Shown here one piece after another: positions 18,328 to 26,206 of a DNA stretch of 64,000 nucleotides (the first letter of the stretch is position 1; every line of letters starts with the position of its first letter). A model generated the notes under the pieces. That model saw only the letters and a program-made list of their open reading frames with translations, was not told the DNA's origin and made no database searches. The position numbers were made by a program, and so were the translations under genes. This DNA is from JABDBE01 sp049585795 (GTDB lineage Bacteria > Acidobacteriota > Terriglobia > Terriglobales > Acidobacteriaceae), in NCBI GenBank assembly GCA_049585795.1, contig JBAVAQ010000112.1:124001-188000 (forward strand). Direction: 5' to 3'.

Positions 18328-18654
18328 TTACTGGAACGGGATGTCCACCTCGGCATAACTGCCCGGCGCAGCAGCGTTTGCCGCCGCGACGACTCGATCG
18401 ATATAGCGGTGCACGGCAGGCCGCCGCGGGTTACCAAGTATCACGACCGCGATTTTGCGGCCTGTAAGGTTTTGTTGGTATTGAATGTTTTTATCGGTGG
18501 ACAAGAGAACGTCGAACCCAGCTTCTTCAGCCGCCTTCAGCAACTCGCCATTGGCTAGTCGGTCCCAGCCTCTCGCAATTGCTTCTACAACGATGTGACC
18601 ATGAAGCCAGCGGGCAATGCTTCGAGGTGTGCCATGGTCAAAGAGGATGCGCAT
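18328..18654 (-). CDS. DUF5615-family PIN-like toxin
   Basis: 108 residues. It starts MRILFDHGTPRSIARWL, the characteristic DUF5615 opening that supplies the first acidic residue of a PIN-like RNase fold, and continues with DVLLSTDKNIQYQQ, which carries the second acidic motif. Members are predicted ribonuclease toxins partnered with DUF433 proteins, as here. The gene overlaps the end of its partner by 17 nt, so the pair is translationally coupled with the antitoxin first. Confidence 0.85.
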   Translation of the reverse strand: MRILFDHGTPRSIARWLHGHIVVEAIARGWDRLANGELLKAAEEAGFDVLLSTDKNIQYQQNLTGRKIAVVILGNPRRPAVHRYIDRVVAAANAAAPGSYAEVDIPFQ

Positions 18655-18904
18655 TGTCAGCTGTTGTCTGCAGCGGAGGCGAGAACGGCGTTCCTAAGCT
18701 CTTTGCCGCGAAATGCAACACCGCGTTAATCTGTTCGCGCGTGACGGCGAATTCCTCCATGACCTCTTCCACAGTCAAGCCAGCTTCCAAGTTCTCAAAC
18801 ACCGTCGCAACTGGCAGCCGAGTATCTTTGAACACCCATGCGCCGCTGACCTTTCCGGGGATGCTCTCCACGGCGGGGCATTGCGACCAGTCAAGGATTG
18901 CCAT
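18638..18904 (-). CDS. DUF433-family antitoxin
   Basis: 88 residues. The DUF433 core is visible: SIPGKVSGAWVFKDTRLPVA (substrate-independent beta-hairpin) followed by a helix-turn-helix-like segment (AGLTVEEVMEEFAVTREQIN). DUF433 proteins are antitoxin-like DNA-binding partners of DUF5615 PIN-like toxins and commonly autoregulate. It lies directly upstream of and overlaps the DUF5615 gene. Assignment as antitoxin is by family and gene order. Confidence 0.85.
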   Translation of the reverse strand: MAILDWSQCPAVESIPGKVSGAWVFKDTRLPVATVFENLEAGLTVEEVMEEFAVTREQINAVLHFAAKSLGTPFSPPLQTTADNAHPL

Positions 18905-18972
18905 ATTCGTACTCTCCCTTCATCGTAGCTGGTTACGTCGTGTTTTACCACGGTTGGGCGGCGCCAGGTGTC

Positions 18973-19545
18973 TCACTTCCCAAAGAACCTCCCCACCCCG
19001 ACCCGCACTTCCACGGTATTAATCCCCGGGTTCGGCGAGCTTAATCCCGCATTCGAAATATGCAGATAGCGAACCTCTACGCTGAAAGCATATTTGTCAT
19101 CCAGCAAATGCATGCCTAGCGCCGCGGACGGAGTAAAGTTTACGCTGGAAGTCCCAATTGGCACCTGATGATTCGTGAATAAGGTCCCGCCGCCCAACTC
19201 GAGGTAAGGCTCAATGCGTCCGCGAGCGGCGAAGTCCCACTTCAATCCCAGCGGACTAAAACCGGCTCCGTACGCCGTGTTATAGCGCTGGAACACCATA
19301 AAGACTGGCATAACATCCACCGCATATTCGAATCGTCCTTTCAAGAATCCGGGACCATGCGGCCGGGTCAGAATCCACCCATAGCGCACGCCCACATTCC
19401 ACACACTGGTATCCGATGTTCCACCCGGCACCGAGGGCCCGCCGCCCGTCCACACCTGAATCTCATGCCCGCCATCTTCGGGACGAGTCTGCGCCCAGGC
19501 GACCGCACTCAACAAGACCGCAATTGCGATGACACGCTTCTGCAT
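18973..19545 (-). CDS. PagL-like lipid A 3-O-deacylase (acyloxyacyl hydrolase family)
   Basis: 190 residues from ATG 19545; longer starts up to 19689 would disrupt the signal peptide. A signal peptide ends AVAWA before QTRPED. The rest has the alternating pattern of a small eight-stranded outer-membrane barrel. Near the C terminus LHISNAGLSSPNPGINTVEV contains H162 and S164 with E179, matching the catalytic His-Ser-Glu arrangement of PagL. The C-terminal aromatic FFGK resembles an outer-membrane signal. Predicted role: removal of an ester-linked acyl chain from lipid A. The gene lies 79 nt after an SDR gene in the same direction. Confidence 0.78.
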   Translation of the reverse strand: MQKRVIAIAVLLSAVAWAQTRPEDGGHEIQVWTGGGPSVPGGTSDTSVWNVGVRYGWILTRPHGPGFLKGRFEYAVDVMPVFMVFQRYNTAYGAGFSPLGLKWDFAARGRIEPYLELGGGTLFTNHQVPIGTSSVNFTPSAALGMHLLDDKYAFSVEVRYLHISNAGLSSPNPGINTVEVRVGVGRFFGK

Positions 19546-19624
19546 GCAGATCAGCACCGAAGTCCGCAACATAACAGGAAAGCCCGAAACTGGACAACCG
19601 ACCCAGCGCATGCAGGCCCGGGAA

Positions 19625-20371
19625 CTACAATCCCAGGCCACCATCCACAGCCATAATCTGTCCGGTAATAAAATGGGGCGCGGTCGCAAAGAACATCACC
19701 GCCGTGGCAATTTCCTCCGCCGTCCCATTCCGCCGCATCGGAGTCTGCTTCGCCATGCGCTTCATAAACCCAGCTGCCGCTTTCTCTCCCAAATCAATCA
19801 TCCCGGGCGCCACACAGTTGACGGCAATCGCTGGAGCCAGCGCCTTTGCCATCACCTTGGTCAACATATGCACCGCAGCCTTCGACGAGCAATAATGCGC
19901 ATGATCAGCCCAGGGCCGCAAACCGCCGAGAGATCCCATATTGACAATCTTCCCGCGCCGCTCACGAAGTAGTTTCAAGGCCTCGCGTGACACCAGAAAT
20001 GTTCCCCGCGTATTCGTAGCGAAAATGGCGTCCCACTGCTTCAAGCTCAGCTTGTCGAACTCCACAGTCTCATAATTCGCCGCGTTATTGACCAGAACAT
20101 CCAGCCCGCCCAATTCCTTGGCAGTTTCTTTGATGGCAGTTCGAACGCTTTTCTCGTCGGTGATATCGCAGCGCAACGCAACTGCCCGTACTCCAAAACT
20201 ACTCAGATCGATGACCGTATGCTGCGCTTCACGCGCCGAGTGCAAAAAAGTAATGACCACATCCGCGCCAGCCGCAGCCATCGCCAAAGCCGTCGCCCGC
20301 CCCAGCCGTCGAGCCCCACCCGTTATTAAGGCTGTTTTGCCCTGCAAAGACCTGCCAGATGTCACACGCAT
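19625..20371 (-). CDS. SDR-family oxidoreductase (FabG-like)
   Basis: 248 residues, classical short-chain dehydrogenase. The cofactor motif TGGARRLG lies at about 17-24, then D-I-T (adenine pocket), NNAAN at the end of strand 4, and the catalytic set Ser (NMGSLGG) - Tyr/Lys (YCSSKAA), with PGMIDLG behind it. The Arg pair after the Gly motif suggests NADP(H). C-terminal TGQIMAVDGGLGL is typical of FabG-like enzymes. The substrate is unknown; pteridine-reductase-like or 3-oxoacyl-ACP-reductase-like activity is possible. Confidence 0.92.
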   Translation of the reverse strand: MRVTSGRSLQGKTALITGGARRLGRATALAMAAAGADVVITFLHSAREAQHTVIDLSSFGVRAVALRCDITDEKSVRTAIKETAKELGGLDVLVNNAANYETVEFDKLSLKQWDAIFATNTRGTFLVSREALKLLRERRGKIVNMGSLGGLRPWADHAHYCSSKAAVHMLTKVMAKALAPAIAVNCVAPGMIDLGEKAAAGFMKRMAKQTPMRRNGTAEEIATAVMFFATAPHFITGQIMAVDGGLGL

Positions 20372-20397
20372 AAACGGATTGTACCTCTTACCCTGCC

Positions 20398-20433
20398 GTC
20401 ATCCTGAAGTGAACGAAAGTCCGCGAAGGATCT
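20398..20433. repeat. Dispersed repeat, family A
   Basis: Inverted-repeat element with ends GTCATCCTG and GAAGGATCT. The same ends (GATCC/CCTTCG ... GGATGAC) recur at 27308, 32536, 33248, 38392, 44083 and 53027. Confidence 0.6.
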
Positions 20434-20523
20434 CGCGCGCAGTCGGCAACTCCGCGTAATCGCGTCTCGCGACCATCCCCGACCCTCTGGAACAAACCTC
20501 CCACCCTTGCTAAACTCACCCCA

Positions 20524-20769
20524 ATGTCTGAGCCCCGCCAGGTCGTGGTCTATTCCCGCAAAGGATGTCACCTCTGCGAGATCGTCAAGGAGACCCTGAC
20601 CAAACTGCATCGCCGCGGCGGTTTCACCTGGCAAGACATCGATGTCGACAGCGACGAACAACTTCGCCGCCAATTCACCGACGAGGTCCCGGTGGTATTC
20701 ATCGACGGCCGCAAGGCCTTCAAATACCGCATGGACGAATCCGACTTCCTCCGCAAACTCTCCGGCTAA
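20524..20769 (+). CDS. Glutaredoxin-like protein (DUF836 type)
   Basis: 81 residues. The thioredoxin fold opens VVVYSRKGCHLCEIVKETL with the redox motif CHLC, then VPVVFIDGRKAF, whose cis-Pro (VPVV) closes the active site. The length and CxxC with His-Leu are typical of the small glutaredoxin-like DUF836 family, thiol-disulfide carriers of the cytoplasm. Single gene with its own ATG; the upstream region carries a family A repeat. Confidence 0.9.
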   Translation: MSEPRQVVVYSRKGCHLCEIVKETLTKLHRRGGFTWQDIDVDSDEQLRRQFTDEVPVVFIDGRKAFKYRMDESDFLRKLSG

Positions 20770-20850
20770 GCGGTGCCATCTCCGCTAAAGCACGGCCAGG
20801 TTGATCCTCGACGCTTCTGCGTAGTGTTGAAGGCGTCTTCGAAGTGAGGA

Positions 20851-20886
20851 GCGGTGCCCCATCCTTCCGCGCTGCGTGCCGCAGGG
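20851..20886. repeat. Dispersed palindrome, family B (partial)
   Basis: GGTGCCCCATCCTTCCGCG followed by a diverged right arm. It matches one half of the GGTGCCCCA(C/T)CCTTTCCGC palindrome family. Confidence 0.45.
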
Positions 20887-20949
20887 CCGGCCAAGAAATG
20901 CGGGATGTGCCTCGCGCCCTTTGTCGCTTCGCGCTAGAATCACAGGCGC

Positions 20950-22548
20950 ATGCTCCGCACCCGTCTCTACGCCGACCCCCAGGGCCGGTTCGTCCACAAC
21001 GTCATCCTCGAATCCTGCTCCCGTTTTCCCAACAAGACCGCAATCATTGATTCATCGTGTGATGAGAGCTCGCGCCATCGCCGCATTACGTATTCGGAGT
21101 ATGGCGAACTAGTCGAGCGGCTCGCCCGCGGACTGGCCGCCGCCGGCCTCAGCCCAGGGGACGTCCTTGCCATTTACCTGCCCAATTGCTGGGAGTTCTG
21201 CGCGGTCTATCACGCTGCCACGCTGGCCGGAGCCGTGCCCAGCTTGCTGAACCCGAGCTATCGCGAGCGCGAAGTGCGCTACCAGTTGGAGAACTCAGGC
21301 GCAGCCCTGCTTATCAGTGATGGGCCGTTGCTTCAAGGGATCAATCTCGCGGGCCTGCCCAGCCTACGCCGCTTGTACACCACGCGCCAGACGGCGGCTG
21401 ACGCAGAGCCTTTTTCCAACCTGCTGCACCCCGTCACATCGGGGTGGCCCACCGCAGACAAGCCTACCGATCAAACCCTCGCCGCGCTTCCCTACTCCAG
21501 TGGCACAACCGGCCTTCCCAAGGGAGTGATGCTCTCCCACTTCAATCTGGTCGCGAATGTTTATCAGTTCATCGCGCCACACGCCAGCGAGATTTCGACC
21601 AACGATGTCATGCTCTGTTTTCTGCCGCTGTATCACATCTACGGCCTCAATGTGGCCCTGAACCCGCTGCTCACGCTGGGAGGAACGTTGTTGCTGATGC
21701 CGCGCTTCAATACCTCCCAGTTGCTGTCTCTGATGGTGGACGAGGGTGTGACGATGATGCCGGCAGTGCCCCCCGCGTTGAACGCGCTGTGCCAGGCGGC
21801 CGAGGCCGGACAGTTCCCCAAGCACCATCGTCTGCGCTGGGTGAAGTCCGGTGCTGCGCCCCTTGCTCCAGAACTTGCTCGCCGCTTCACCGATCTCACC
21901 GGAGTGCTGGTGTGCCAGGGCTACGGCATGACCGAAGCTTCCCCGGTCACGCATGTCGGCTACCTCGAGCCTGAACTCTACAAGCCTGAATCGATCGGTC
22001 AACCGCTGGCGGAAACTGACTGTCGCGTAGTAAATGCCTCAGACGAGAACGCAAGCGAAGTCGTGCCCGGACAGCCGGGCGAACTCGTGATGCGCGGCCC
22101 GCAATTCATGCTGGGCTACTGGAAGGATCCGCAAGCTACCGCCGCGGTGCTTCGTGATGGATGGTTCTGGTCCGGCGACATCGTGACCCGCGACCCCGAT
22201 GATTTTTACTATGTCGTCGACCGCCGAAAAGAGATGATCAAGTACAAAGGCTTCCCGGTTGCCCCCGCTGAGGTCGAAGCCCTGCTGCTCGAACATCCTG
22301 CAGTCCGGGATTGCGGCGTGGTCGGACGCTCGGACCCCGAAGCTGGCGAGATTCCAGTCGCATTCATCGTTCTCCGCCAAGGCTTCGTCTCAAGCGGAAA
22401 GTTGGAGGAGGAACTCTGCGGATTTGTGGCCGAGCGTCTCACCTCGTACAAGCAGCCACGTCAAATTCATTTTGTCGACGCGCTGCCCAGGACGCCCTCG
22501 GGCAAGATTCTGCGGAGAGAATTGCGTAAGATCTTTTCTTCGCGGTAA
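20950..22548 (+). CDS. AMP-forming acyl-CoA synthetase (4-coumarate/fatty-acyl-CoA ligase-like)
   Basis: 532 residues of the ANL superfamily. ATP-binding P-loop SSGTTGLPKGVMLSH, the YGMTEASP adenine-binding motif, GELVMRGPQFMLGYW, the hinge Asp region (WSGDIVTRDPDDFYYVVDRR) and the C-terminal catalytic Lys in PRTPSGKILRRELRK. The enzyme activates a carboxylic acid as acyl-AMP and transfers it to CoA. The sequence type is closest to 4-coumarate:CoA ligase or medium/long-chain acyl-CoA synthetase; the acid cannot be told. Single gene, not in a visible catabolic cluster. Confidence 0.93.
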   Translation: MLRTRLYADPQGRFVHNVILESCSRFPNKTAIIDSSCDESSRHRRITYSEYGELVERLARGLAAAGLSPGDVLAIYLPNCWEFCAVYHAATLAGAVPSLLNPSYREREVRYQLENSGAALLISDGPLLQGINLAGLPSLRRLYTTRQTAADAEPFSNLLHPVTSGWPTADKPTDQTLAALPYSSGTTGLPKGVMLSHFNLVANVYQFIAPHASEISTNDVMLCFLPLYHIYGLNVALNPLLTLGGTLLLMPRFNTSQLLSLMVDEGVTMMPAVPPALNALCQAAEAGQFPKHHRLRWVKSGAAPLAPELARRFTDLTGVLVCQGYGMTEASPVTHVGYLEPELYKPESIGQPLAETDCRVVNASDENASEVVPGQPGELVMRGPQFMLGYWKDPQATAAVLRDGWFWSGDIVTRDPDDFYYVVDRRKEMIKYKGFPVAPAEVEALLLEHPAVRDCGVVGRSDPEAGEIPVAFIVLRQGFVSSGKLEEELCGFVAERLTSYKQPRQIHFVDALPRTPSGKILRRELRKIFSSR

Positions 22549-22701
22549 GCGGGGCTTAAACCGTCGTCACGCTAAGACGGGCGTGGACGCCCGTCCTCCA
22601 CCGAGATTGCTTCGTAAGCTGAGATCATTTGGCGGAACTTCCTTGACTCTGCCTCCGTACCTTATTTCGACGGCGGACATCGGCCGCACAAGGAGCACAT
22701 C

Positions 22702-23052
22702 ATGGATGGACAATTAGTCGGTCTGGTAGCGGTGATTATGGTCTTCGGGATTCCCATTGCCGCGATGTACACCTTTTATCACGTGCGGAAGCTGCGCACC
22801 GAAGAACGGCTGGCGGCGATTGCCCGGGGCGCGAACGTGCCCATGCAGCCCGAGCTTTCTGAAGCCGCGCGCTCGCGGCGCTCCGGCATTCTGCTGGTCA
22901 CGGGCGCGCTCGGTTACATGCTTACCTTCGCGCTGATCGCTCGGGTTGAGTCGGACGCGTGGATGGCTGCAGCGTTCGGAATCATCCCGCTAACCGTCGG
23001 AATCGGATTTTTCGTTGATTCCGCGCTAATTCGCCGCGACCTGCACGCCTGA
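22702..23052 (+). CDS. DUF6249-like membrane protein
   Basis: 116 residues. N-terminal helix (LVGLVAVIMVFGIPIAAMYT), a short charged cytoplasmic loop (HVRKLRTEERLAAIARGANV ending in PMQPE), then two further hydrophobic segments (ILLVTGALGYMLTFALIARV and AAAFGIIPLTVGIGFFVD). This layout matches the DUF6249 family. A strong Shine-Dalgarno (AAGGAG) precedes the ATG. Family function is unknown. Confidence 0.78.
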   Translation: MDGQLVGLVAVIMVFGIPIAAMYTFYHVRKLRTEERLAAIARGANVPMQPELSEAARSRRSGILLVTGALGYMLTFALIARVESDAWMAAAFGIIPLTVGIGFFVDSALIRRDLHA

Positions 23053-23252
23053 GCTGTCGGTGCTCGTACGGCTCCGCTTGTGTAGTGCCGCATGCGTGGG
23101 CCCGGGTCTTCTGAGCCGGCCCACGCCGCTGCCGCGTTTAGCCGCGTAGCGGCGTAAGAATGCAGCCGACGGCGCAAGCCGTGGGAAAAGCAGAAACCAA
23201 CAAGCCCCAGCGGGGCGAAAGAACAGTTCTCACATCCACTCGGCGCGCACCC

Positions 23253-23633
23253 TTACTCGCCGGTCAGAAACTTATACTGCTCTTTATTAAGCGGCACCAC
23301 GCTGAGTCTTCCCTGCCGGACCAGCGGCGAATCGGCGAACAGCCTGTGAGCTTTGACTTCCGCCAGCGTCACCGGCTTAGCCAGCGCCTCCCCTGCTTTG
23401 ATTTTCACCAGCGGAGTTTTGGGATCAGTCGCATCGACTGAAACCACAATCGCAGTTCCCACCGCACTCTTATGATCGCCGGTCTCGTAGATCACCAGGC
23501 GGTCTCCGGATTTCATCTCGCGCAAATGTTTGACTGCCACGGGATTGGTCACGCCATCCCAGATCGTGTTCTGCTCACGCTGCAAATCAGCAAACGAATA
23601 AACCGTCGGTTCGGTCTTTAATAGATAATCCAT
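23253..23633 (-). CDS. EVE-domain protein
   Basis: 126 residues from ATG 23633; the frame extends upstream to 23732 but that part overlaps a family B repeat and lacks family similarity. It begins MDYLLKTEPTVYSFADLQRE, the hallmark of EVE/thymocyte nuclear protein 1-like domains (WLLKTEP). The aromatic-cage region WDGVTNPVAVKHLREMKSGD and the KSAVGTAIVV strand follow. EVE domains bind modified bases in DNA or RNA; stand-alone bacterial forms are of unsettled function. There is no associated restriction gene here. Confidence 0.9.
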   Translation of the reverse strand: MDYLLKTEPTVYSFADLQREQNTIWDGVTNPVAVKHLREMKSGDRLVIYETGDHKSAVGTAIVVSVDATDPKTPLVKIKAGEALAKPVTLAEVKAHRLFADSPLVRQGRLSVVPLNKEQYKFLTGE

Positions 23634-23691
23634 AGAATTTGTCCCTCGATTGCGGAGCCGACCAGCCGGGCTCGGCTCCGCCCAAACAGAG

Positions 23692-23729
23692 GTTGCCCCA
23701 CCCTTGCGTTTTTTGCAAGCGTGGGAAGT
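23692..23729. repeat. Dispersed palindrome, family B
   Basis: TTGCCCCACCCTTGCGTTTT paired with TTGCAAGCGTGGGAA: inverted repeat CCCAC-CTTGC / GCAAG-CGTGGG. Confidence 0.6.
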
Positions 23730-23959
23730 CAAAACACAGAAGTACGAGCAAAACGGGCACTCTCAAAGAGTGCCATGCTACTTTTCCCTTTAGTCTGCGA
23801 GAGGGTCCCATCAATGGCGTTGATCAGGCGCCGTGGAGCAACGAAGATCGGAGAAATGACAATCTCCCTGAATCTCTTCGTGAACTCTGCGGCTGTTCTC
23901 CGCGGCCTCCGCGATTTAAGGCCTTTTATTCATTGAGTCAAAAATCATAAAACGGGGCT

Positions 23960-23986
23960 GGCCCACCCTTTACGTAAAGGTGGGTC
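23960..23986. repeat. Dispersed palindrome, family B (near-perfect)
   Basis: GGCCCACCCTTTACGTAAAGG followed by TGGGTC. The core CCCACC-CTTTACGTAAAG-GTGGG is palindromic around ACGT. Confidence 0.65.
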
Positions 23987-24005
23987 GAACAGCCAGGAGA
24001 TATGG

Positions 24006-24380
24006 TATACGCCGCTCGGCAAGACTGCGGTGATGAACGGCGGGTGGCCCATTCAAGCCGTTCTTTGGCTTGAGTGGGGTCTGGCGAGAGCAGGCTGTCT
24101 TCGTGCGCGACGTACAACTATGACTCCTTCGGCCACCGCAGCATGCAATACGCGCCTCCGGTCTACAATGAATACGTGATTGACTTGACTGGTCGGGCCA
24201 TTACTGGCGTCGAACCCGGAACCTCGACCGTCTACACGGCGGAGGTATTCGCGGGCGGAAGACATTGGGTCGGGTGGCCCATTCAAGCCGCTCTTTGGCC
24301 TGAGTGGGGCTGTTCTTGGCGTCAAAGGACCCACTCTAGTCGCAAAGAACGCGACTAGAATGGGCCACCCGCGGCGTATA
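24006..24380. repeat. MITE-like element with 10-bp inverted ends and internal 40-bp direct repeats
   Basis: Ends are TATACGCCGC (24006-24015) and GCGGCGTATA (24371-24380). Inside lie two direct copies (24041-24080 and 24271-24310, 37 of 40 identical) of a unit starting CGGGTGGCCCATTCAAGCCG, and a 14-bp hairpin (24330-24343 with 24351-24364, one mismatch). A related unit lies inverted at 49002-49051. There is no transposase. The RHS remnant sits between the direct copies. Confidence 0.5.
24113..24271 (+). pseudogene. RHS-repeat protein remnant
   Basis: A stretch of 53 codons encodes YNYDSFGHRS, VIDLTGRAITGVEPGTSTVY and TAEVFAGGRHW, the pattern of the RHS-repeat core near the end of the barrel (YD.xGrR, YdlxGr, evYAGGrH). 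Full RHS proteins exceed 1000 residues; nothing of the rest is present, so this is a relic. It sits exactly between two direct copies of a repeat (24041 and 24271). Confidence 0.6.
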
Positions 24381-24417
24381 TACTCGTGCCGAAAGATGCG
24401 CTGTGCAGAAGGATGCT

Positions 24418-24627
24418 ATGGCTTGCGATTGCGGGGAGAAGTACCAGAGGGTTTTCGCTGCAAATAACGAGTTCGCCGTCTATTTTGATCGGGACCGCAG
24501 GACAGTCCCGTTGCGATGGACTGAGGAAGGACTTTACGTCTGCATCGCTTGCGGTAACATCACTGGCCGGGTGCCCGACAGGGAATTGCAGGTACTCAGA
24601 GAAGGAGCGGGTGAATCCGTAGGCTGA
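24418..24627 (+). CDS. Small Cys-rich hypothetical protein
   Basis: 69 residues from ATG 24418 with AAGGA 5 nt before it. Cys pairs CDC (residues 3-5) and CIAC (about 47-50) could bind a zinc ion. The middle is VYFDRDRRTVPLRWTEEGLY, and a charged helix ends the protein. It starts a short plus-strand run with the next gene, 24 nt downstream of its stop. No family recognised. The overlapping frame at 24386-24622 was discarded because it has no RBS or motif. Confidence 0.6.
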   Translation: MACDCGEKYQRVFAANNEFAVYFDRDRRTVPLRWTEEGLYVCIACGNITGRVPDRELQVLREGAGESVG

Positions 24628-24651
24628 GTTGTGGTCAGAGGTTGTGAAACG

Positions 24652-25116
24652 ATGCTGGAGATTCCTGCCGCTGGTAGTATTCTCGGAAAGTTGTTCGATC
24701 TAGTCTGTGGGCAAACTGAGAAGACCCGCAGCGCCGCGATAGCTCTGTCTGAGGCAACGTGGGATTTTCAACGCGCAGTCTGGCTGTTCGCATCGGTTCA
24801 CCTGCAAGACGGAGTTGCTCGTGCTGCTCGTGATGTTGCTGAAGAGGAGCGGAGAGCCGTTGAACAAATGGAGACGGCCTATCGCGGATTCACTCACGAC
24901 TACGATTGGCCCGCCAAGCTCTCCGCTTTGGTGAAAAAAGAAATTGGGAACATAGATCGGGTGACGCTCAACCTCAAGGCATTCTCGATGACCGAACAAG
25001 GGGATGAGTTAGAGAAAGCGGCACAGGAGATTCAAGCCGCTTGTGAGCGGATTCGAGCGGCAGCCAAGCCATACGCATACGGATTCTGGCGGCGTCTTGG
25101 GCAGAGCCGCACTTGA
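24652..25116 (+). CDS. Hypothetical helical protein
   Basis: 154 residues from ATG 24652; GTG 24631 would add seven. The protein is mostly amphipathic helix (SAAIALSEATWDFQRAVWLF, VAEEERRAVEQMETAYRGFT, LEKAAQEIQAACERIRAAAK). No signal peptide or clear membrane segment. It is co-directional with the 69-aa gene and convergent with the coiled-coil gene at 25164, 47 nt between stops. No family recognised; probably an accessory module. Confidence 0.6.
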   Translation: MLEIPAAGSILGKLFDLVCGQTEKTRSAAIALSEATWDFQRAVWLFASVHLQDGVARAARDVAEEERRAVEQMETAYRGFTHDYDWPAKLSALVKKEIGNIDRVTLNLKAFSMTEQGDELEKAAQEIQAACERIRAAAKPYAYGFWRRLGQSRT

Positions 25117-25163
25117 CGCCAATCGTTGATTGCCAAACGCTTCGTGGCGGCAGGAGATTGCGG

Positions 25164-25958
25164 TCAATTGCAGGAATCTATTCCTCCGTCCATTTCGTGT
25201 TTGATTTTCAAAGCTCGACGGGCTGTCTCCTCGTCTTCGATACTCTTGACCCACTTTTCAACACTGTCTAGTTCCTTTCCAATTGTGCGAGCCTCACGCT
25301 CGATTTGCTCTACGGACAGGGCGGGGGACGCAAGGGTTGCCTCCCGAACTATCCTCTGGATGGCCTCAAGCTGCATCGAGAGCACGGAAAGATTCTTTCC
25401 GTCGAAAAAAGTTAAAACGAAGCCATCAATGTCCTGCTGGATACATCCGAGCAGAAACATCGCCACGGAACGGACCGTCTCCTCTTTCTTGGATTCGCCT
25501 TCGCTGGAGAATCTGGCCGTTGCCGCATTTGCTCGTAGCTCACGTGCGCCATCACTGATCTGCTGGAGTCGCCGCACGCATTCGAGTTGCCAGCCCAGTC
25601 GCGAATCATTTTCTTTGATGCTGCGTTCGAGGGCTGCGAGCCGATTGGTGATCTCGGCAAGTTCCTGCCGTGGGTCGTTTGACGAAGTCTTGATTTGCCA
25701 CCCAAGGCTTTTTTCCATATTCTCTAGATCAATCTTCAGATTGCCCAGCCTCCACTCACGGTCCTTTTCCGCTTCCTCAAGCTTTCCATCCAAATGAGTC
25801 GGCAGTTCGGTGGCGTTTTCGAGAACGGCATCGCGCAGGGCGTGTGACGAGTTCTCGATTTGGTTCTTGTGGCTTTCCCCGCCCTCCTCAAATCCGCCGT
25901 CGAGGTCGCCGCGTGACTCTCGGTGCGATGCACCTGATCGGACGGGTGGCCCACCCAT
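25164..25958 (-). CDS. Hypothetical coiled-coil protein
   Basis: 264 residues from ATG 25958 (AGAGG 9 nt upstream; ATG 25967 also possible). The first 40 residues are Gly/Ser/Glu-rich and partly encoded by a family B repeat half. The rest is charged heptad-rich helix (LEEAEKDREWRLGNLKIDLE, RQELAEITNRLAALERSIKE, VEQIEREARTIGKELDSVEK) with two short hydrophobic patches (SVAMFLLGC, DGFVLTFFDG). Probably cytoplasmic and oligomeric. No family recognised. Convergent with 24652. Confidence 0.6.
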   Translation of the reverse strand: MGGPPVRSGASHRESRGDLDGGFEEGGESHKNQIENSSHALRDAVLENATELPTHLDGKLEEAEKDREWRLGNLKIDLENMEKSLGWQIKTSSNDPRQELAEITNRLAALERSIKENDSRLGWQLECVRRLQQISDGARELRANAATARFSSEGESKKEETVRSVAMFLLGCIQQDIDGFVLTFFDGKNLSVLSMQLEAIQRIVREATLASPALSVEQIEREARTIGKELDSVEKWVKSIEDEETARRALKIKHEMDGGIDSCN

Positions 25959-25994
25959 TACAAGCATACCTCTAAATTACATATATAGAATCAG

Positions 25995-26040
25995 GGGTGC
26001 CCCATCCTTTCCGCGTTCTTTGCGGAAGGGTGGGAGGCCA
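25995..26040. repeat. Dispersed palindrome, family B
   Basis: GGTGCCCCATCCTTTCCGCG, then TTCTTTGCGGAAGGGTGGGA: stem CCATCCTTTCCGC / GCGGAAGGGTGG around GTTCTTT. It lies between the coiled-coil gene and the carboxypeptidase-regulatory-like gene. Confidence 0.7.
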
Positions 26041-26206
26041 GAATGCACAATCACCAACGTCTTCAAGCTAAACAAACTCCACCAGCACCTCTCGGAGAAT
26101 ACCGTCGAATTAGACCGGACGAGGCGCAACATTGCAATATCGGATTTCTTCCTATTCTCGATGGCGCCGGCCTTTCCTTTTCGATTTCGGAGCACCCTCG
26201 GGAAAC

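Larger units (their letters stand above)
23634..24417. other. Intergenic stretch with repeats and a RHS remnant
   Basis: 784 bp without an intact gene. It contains two family B palindromes (23692-23729, 23960-23986), an element bounded by TATACGCCGC/GCGGCGTATA (24006-24380) and, within it, a coding remnant of a RHS-type protein. Confidence 0.7.

Noticed and set aside
24386..24622. Overlapping frame of the 69-aa Cys protein
   Set aside because: Same region, different frame, no RBS; the 24418 frame has AAGGA and Cys pairs.
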